NCBI RefSeq assembly: GCF_928381705.1
Contig: NZ_CAKMSR010000015.1
Span: 1-47,628 of the forward strand
Reading direction: 5' to 3'
Source: Rothia nasimurium
GTDB taxonomy: Bacteria > Actinomycetota > Actinomycetes > Actinomycetales > Micrococcaceae
DNA length: 47,628 nt
A program made the position numbers and the translations under genes. The notes beneath the pieces were generated by a model. The model was not told the DNA's origin. It was given only the letters and a program-made list of their open reading frames with translations, and did no database searches. Shown in pieces: positions 45,419 through 47,628 of the stretch; the stretch's first letter is position 1, and every line of letters starts with the position of its first letter.

Positions 45419-47395
45419 TTATGCCAGAAGCTTACGTGTGAAATCTTCGTGCCAAGAGGAATTCAAAATTGAAGGGTTGAGTTCTGCCATTTCCTGCTGA
45501 ATACTTCCAAGCACAGCCCCCAAATCTGCTGGACGTTGAAATAGCTCCACCAAAGTCGCAGTTTCTAATCCAAAGATTCGAGGACTAACTGTTTCTTCAC
45601 CATCCTGCGAACGAGAGCCCAAAGTTGGGTAAAGCCTCATCAGAGAGGCAAACCCGAAGATTCTGGTGACATTGCGGTCTAGTTTATTAGCTACAAAAAG
45701 AGTCAATGAACCAGGAAACTCGTTCTCATAGTTAGTAGCATGACGAAGCACTGGCTCTAGTTCACCGCGGCGTTGGGTACTTGGATCCATCAATGTAGCT
45801 TCCACTAAAACCGGTAATCCATCGAAATCGAACTCGATATCTCCGCGCATGCCAGGTGCATGAGTTTCCGGTAGAAAATCACCGCCTAATGCAAGATTAT
45901 AGGCATCTAAAATATCAAAGCTTCTATGCGAAGCGTAATAGAAAACAAGCCCTAAAAGATACTCATAAATCGTAGGTATAGAGGCACGCTGATCAAATTC
46001 TTGTTCAAGTTTCCTAAGTTCAGCCGAAGATCCCGGGTGATGCTCCATAATAGTTTGCAAGTGCTGTAGTACTTTCTCCAGTGGCAAGAAATCCTCAAGC
46101 ATCTCATTGAATCGTCTTAGCTCCAACTCACGAGCATAATCTTCCACCTGGTCAGGTGAAATACCATAATCCTCAGAAATTGATTCTGCAGCTTTCGTAT
46201 AGCAATCTTCACCTAATTCAGCTGATAACGGCTCAGTGCTACCTACATAAATTTCTGGAGCTCCTTCCAGAGCAGTTAAATTTGCTTTAAAAAAACTCCA
46301 GCTATACACCGATCGGAACTTCACTGTTTTATTTTCAAATGAAAAAACTCCCGTGGCTTGAAGGGTTCTACGATTCAAATCAAAATACTCACCACAAAGC
46401 GAGAGCATCTTAGATGCCCTGAACCGCAAAGCCAGCTCACGCCGAAATTCATCATCACTTTCCGCATGGAAGCCAGGCAAATTAATTTCACTATGAATTT
46501 GCTGCGCAGAAATCTTTTTATTACCTGCAGGCAATGACAGTTTAAAACCTTTTTTAGCCGACGAAAATTTATTGACTTCCCTTAAACGAGTAAGATTATC
46601 ATCACTCGGATTATTCCGAAAATCAGCTAAAACTTCAATGAACTTCTTATAAACCTTTGTATACTCTTCACTCTTATGGCTATTAAAATATTCTGGACTG
46701 AACTCATTATTTACCGCAAAATTATCAAGAGCCGACCTAATTTCTGGTGTAAATGTCGAAGGCAAGCATTCACTAAGAATATCAACCAAACTTCTACCTT
46801 CACCAAGTTCCTGAATCTTTTCAAAAATAATAGGTGAATCTGGGCCCACTAGATAAGGGCCAAGGATAAAAATCCAACGGAACTGATCTTCCGTTAGTTC
46901 TTTACGGACCACAAGCTCTCGGATTAGAAGCTGCACAGGGGAGTAGACACTTCCGTTGGTTAGATCCGCACGATATCGAAAGACCCCACGAAACAAAGCT
47001 GAATTCGCAGGTGTCAAGTGGTTAGAGGTATCAAAATCGTCTAGAATTCCCTGGTCTCCCTCAGTTAGCGCTTTCCCCAGAGGGGTAAGAAGGCGATTAT
47101 CATCGACGAGGCCCAGCTTCACCAAAGGATTAGTGTTAGTGCGAGCGCGCTGTGCACGTTTCTTTTCAGATAGCTGAGGCGTAGAACCTGACTGCGAATA
47201 AGCTTGAGGCGCTTCACGACGAAAAAAATTATATATCTCAGCCTGATATCCTTCTGCGGAAGACCATCCCACTGAAGGATCACGTCTGTTTGCAAGCACC
47301 TCCAACAAGGAGATATACGATGCGGCAACATTTTTGCGCCGAAAAGAAGTATCTCCTAAATTAGTAAGCGTCTTCGAAGTGGGGAAAACAGACAT
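45419..47395 (-). CDS. AlwI/N.BspD6I-family type IIS restriction endonuclease
   Basis: The 658-aa protein begins with a helical, wing-rich DNA-recognition part (about 1-330, including LEVLANRRDP and TPLGKALTEGD) and ends with a PD-(D/E)xK-type nuclease domain. Candidate catalytic residues are Asp519 in MRGDIEFDF, Glu532 in VLVEATL, Glu545 in RRGELEPV and His552, with Glu478 in IYEYLLG upstream. Their spacing (13, 13 and 7 residues) matches my recollection of the active-site residues of the nicking enzyme N.BspD6I. Convergent pairing with a two-domain methyltransferase supports a type IIS system. A double-strand cutter or a nickase cannot be told apart here. GAAGGA lies 7 nt before the ATG. 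AT-rich, as its partner. Confidence 0.85.
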   Translation of the reverse strand: MSVFPTSKTLTNLGDTSFRRKNVAASYISLLEVLANRRDPSVGWSSAEGYQAEIYNFFRREAPQAYSQSGSTPQLSEKKRAQRARTNTNPLVKLGLVDDNRLLTPLGKALTEGDQGILDDFDTSNHLTPANSALFRGVFRYRADLTNGSVYSPVQLLIRELVVRKELTEDQFRWIFILGPYLVGPDSPIIFEKIQELGEGRSLVDILSECLPSTFTPEIRSALDNFAVNNEFSPEYFNSHKSEEYTKVYKKFIEVLADFRNNPSDDNLTRLREVNKFSSAKKGFKLSLPAGNKKISAQQIHSEINLPGFHAESDDEFRRELALRFRASKMLSLCGEYFDLNRRTLQATGVFSFENKTVKFRSVYSWSFFKANLTALEGAPEIYVGSTEPLSAELGEDCYTKAAESISEDYGISPDQVEDYARELELRRFNEMLEDFLPLEKVLQHLQTIMEHHPGSSAELRKLEQEFDQRASIPTIYEYLLGLVFYYASHRSFDILDAYNLALGGDFLPETHAPGMRGDIEFDFDGLPVLVEATLMDPSTQRRGELEPVLRHATNYENEFPGSLTLFVANKLDRNVTRIFGFASLMRLYPTLGSRSQDGEETVSPRIFGLETATLVELFQRPADLGAVLGSIQQEMAELNPSILNSSWHEDFTRKLLA

Positions 47396-47428
47396 ATTTA
47401 ATCCTTCATAGTTGAGTTCCTTAAAAAG

Positions 47429-47457
47429 ATTTTACCAGCATAGAGATTTATTCATAA
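47429..47457 (-). promoter_or_regulatory. Endonuclease promoter overlapping an inverted-repeat copy
   Basis: TTATGA and TAAAAT are 17 nt apart on the minus strand, 34 nt before the ATG. The -35 box lies inside the repeat TTATTCATAAGAGGGG. Confidence 0.45.
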
Positions 47458-47496
47458 GAGGGGGTGGGATGTGGACCCCTCTTATGAATAAGCCTC
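47443..47496. repeat. Right-end hairpin of inverted repeat copies
   Basis: GAGATTTATTCATAAGAGGGG (47443-47463) faces CCCCTCTTATGAATAAGCCTC (47476-47496), giving a 16-bp perfect stem with a 12-nt loop. The right arm is the exact inverse of the left repeat core at 42923. Confidence 0.8.
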
Positions 47497-47502
47497 ACCG
47501 TT

Positions 47503-47525
47503 GAGGCTTATTCAAAAGTAGACAC
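47503..47525 (+). repeat. Further repeat copy, possible insertion-sequence end
   Basis: GAGGCTTATTCAAAAGTAGACAC shares 15 of the first 16 bases with the other copies, then differs. It can also pair with 47486-47497 as a 12-bp stem with a 5-nt loop. Beyond it the sequence turns GC-rich again. Confidence 0.6.
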
Positions 47526-47580
47526 GCACCCCACACCCACCAACTAGACAACGGCCCCACCCGCGGCAAAAATATGAGCG

Positions 47581-47628
47581 TTAAATCTCTACAAATAACC
47601 TCAAGCCATACCGGACAAGACCGTTGCT
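47581..47628 (-). CDS. Possible C-terminal end of a transposase (partial)
   Basis: The last 48 bases read on the minus strand as SNGLVRYGLRLFVEI followed by TAA, continuing off the window. The short basic/hydrophobic ending and its place 55 nt inside a terminal-repeat-like sequence fit a transposase tail. Fifteen residues are too few to name a family. Confidence 0.25.
   Translation of the reverse strand, partial: SNGLVRYGLRLFVEI

Overview
The window looks like chromosome of a moderately GC-rich actinobacterium of the Micrococcaceae, most like Rothia. The pointers are an Rpf-LysM secreted muralidase, an acyl-CoA carboxylase beta plus epsilon pair beside birA, a SAM-IV riboswitch in front of metY-metX, an NAD-dependent ligA, a gatCAB operon, and many genes with a -10 box only 6-8 nt before the start codon (leaderless mRNAs). 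This placement is inference from gene content; no database was searched.

Region by region: 1-2725 holds a 5'-truncated glycosyltransferase fragment, a Holin-X-type membrane protein, an M20 amidohydrolase and tRNA-Asn. 2819-6712 is a probable dgt-dnaG unit preceded by a GNAT gene. 6827-7710 is a disturbed patch: two copies of a 62-bp palindromic repeat bracket a DUF6176 gene and the 3' remnant of a tusA-like gene, with a very long perfect hairpin between them. 7711-13710 carries a TM2-like protein, dusB, a PRC-barrel/DUF2382 stress-type protein, a small two-gene unit of unknown function, an alkyltransferase-like protein and two GNAT enzymes. 13735-16219 holds a large nested hairpin, glyS, an S4 RNA-binding protein and a MazEF-like toxin-antitoxin pair. 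16235-19816 is a methionine unit (carboxylesterase, metX, metY) behind a SAM-IV riboswitch with a built-in terminator.

19918-24048 holds an oligopeptidase B followed by two tandem paralogous proteins of unknown function. The 500-nt gap after them has a promoter, six consecutive hairpins and a terminator, and I read it as an undescribed structured ncRNA. 24547-27948 is gatC-gatA-gatB. 28107-35396 holds rpf, ligA, a PP2C phosphatase overlapping a class III adenylate cyclase, a bacterial PH protein and birA. 35513-42903 holds a YciI protein, accD, accE, a DUF885 zinc-peptidase-like protein, a dicarboxylate symporter and an aldehyde dehydrogenase.

The most accessory part is 42923-47525. It is an AT-rich restriction-modification module made of a 700-aa fusion of two adenine methyltransferases (FokI/AlwI-like arrangement) convergent with an AlwI/N.BspD6I-type endonuclease. 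It is bracketed by inverted copies of GAGGCTTATTCATAAG. A related sequence just outside, followed by what looks like the last residues of a transposase at the window edge, suggests the module moves, or was moved, as a cassette between insertion-sequence-type ends.
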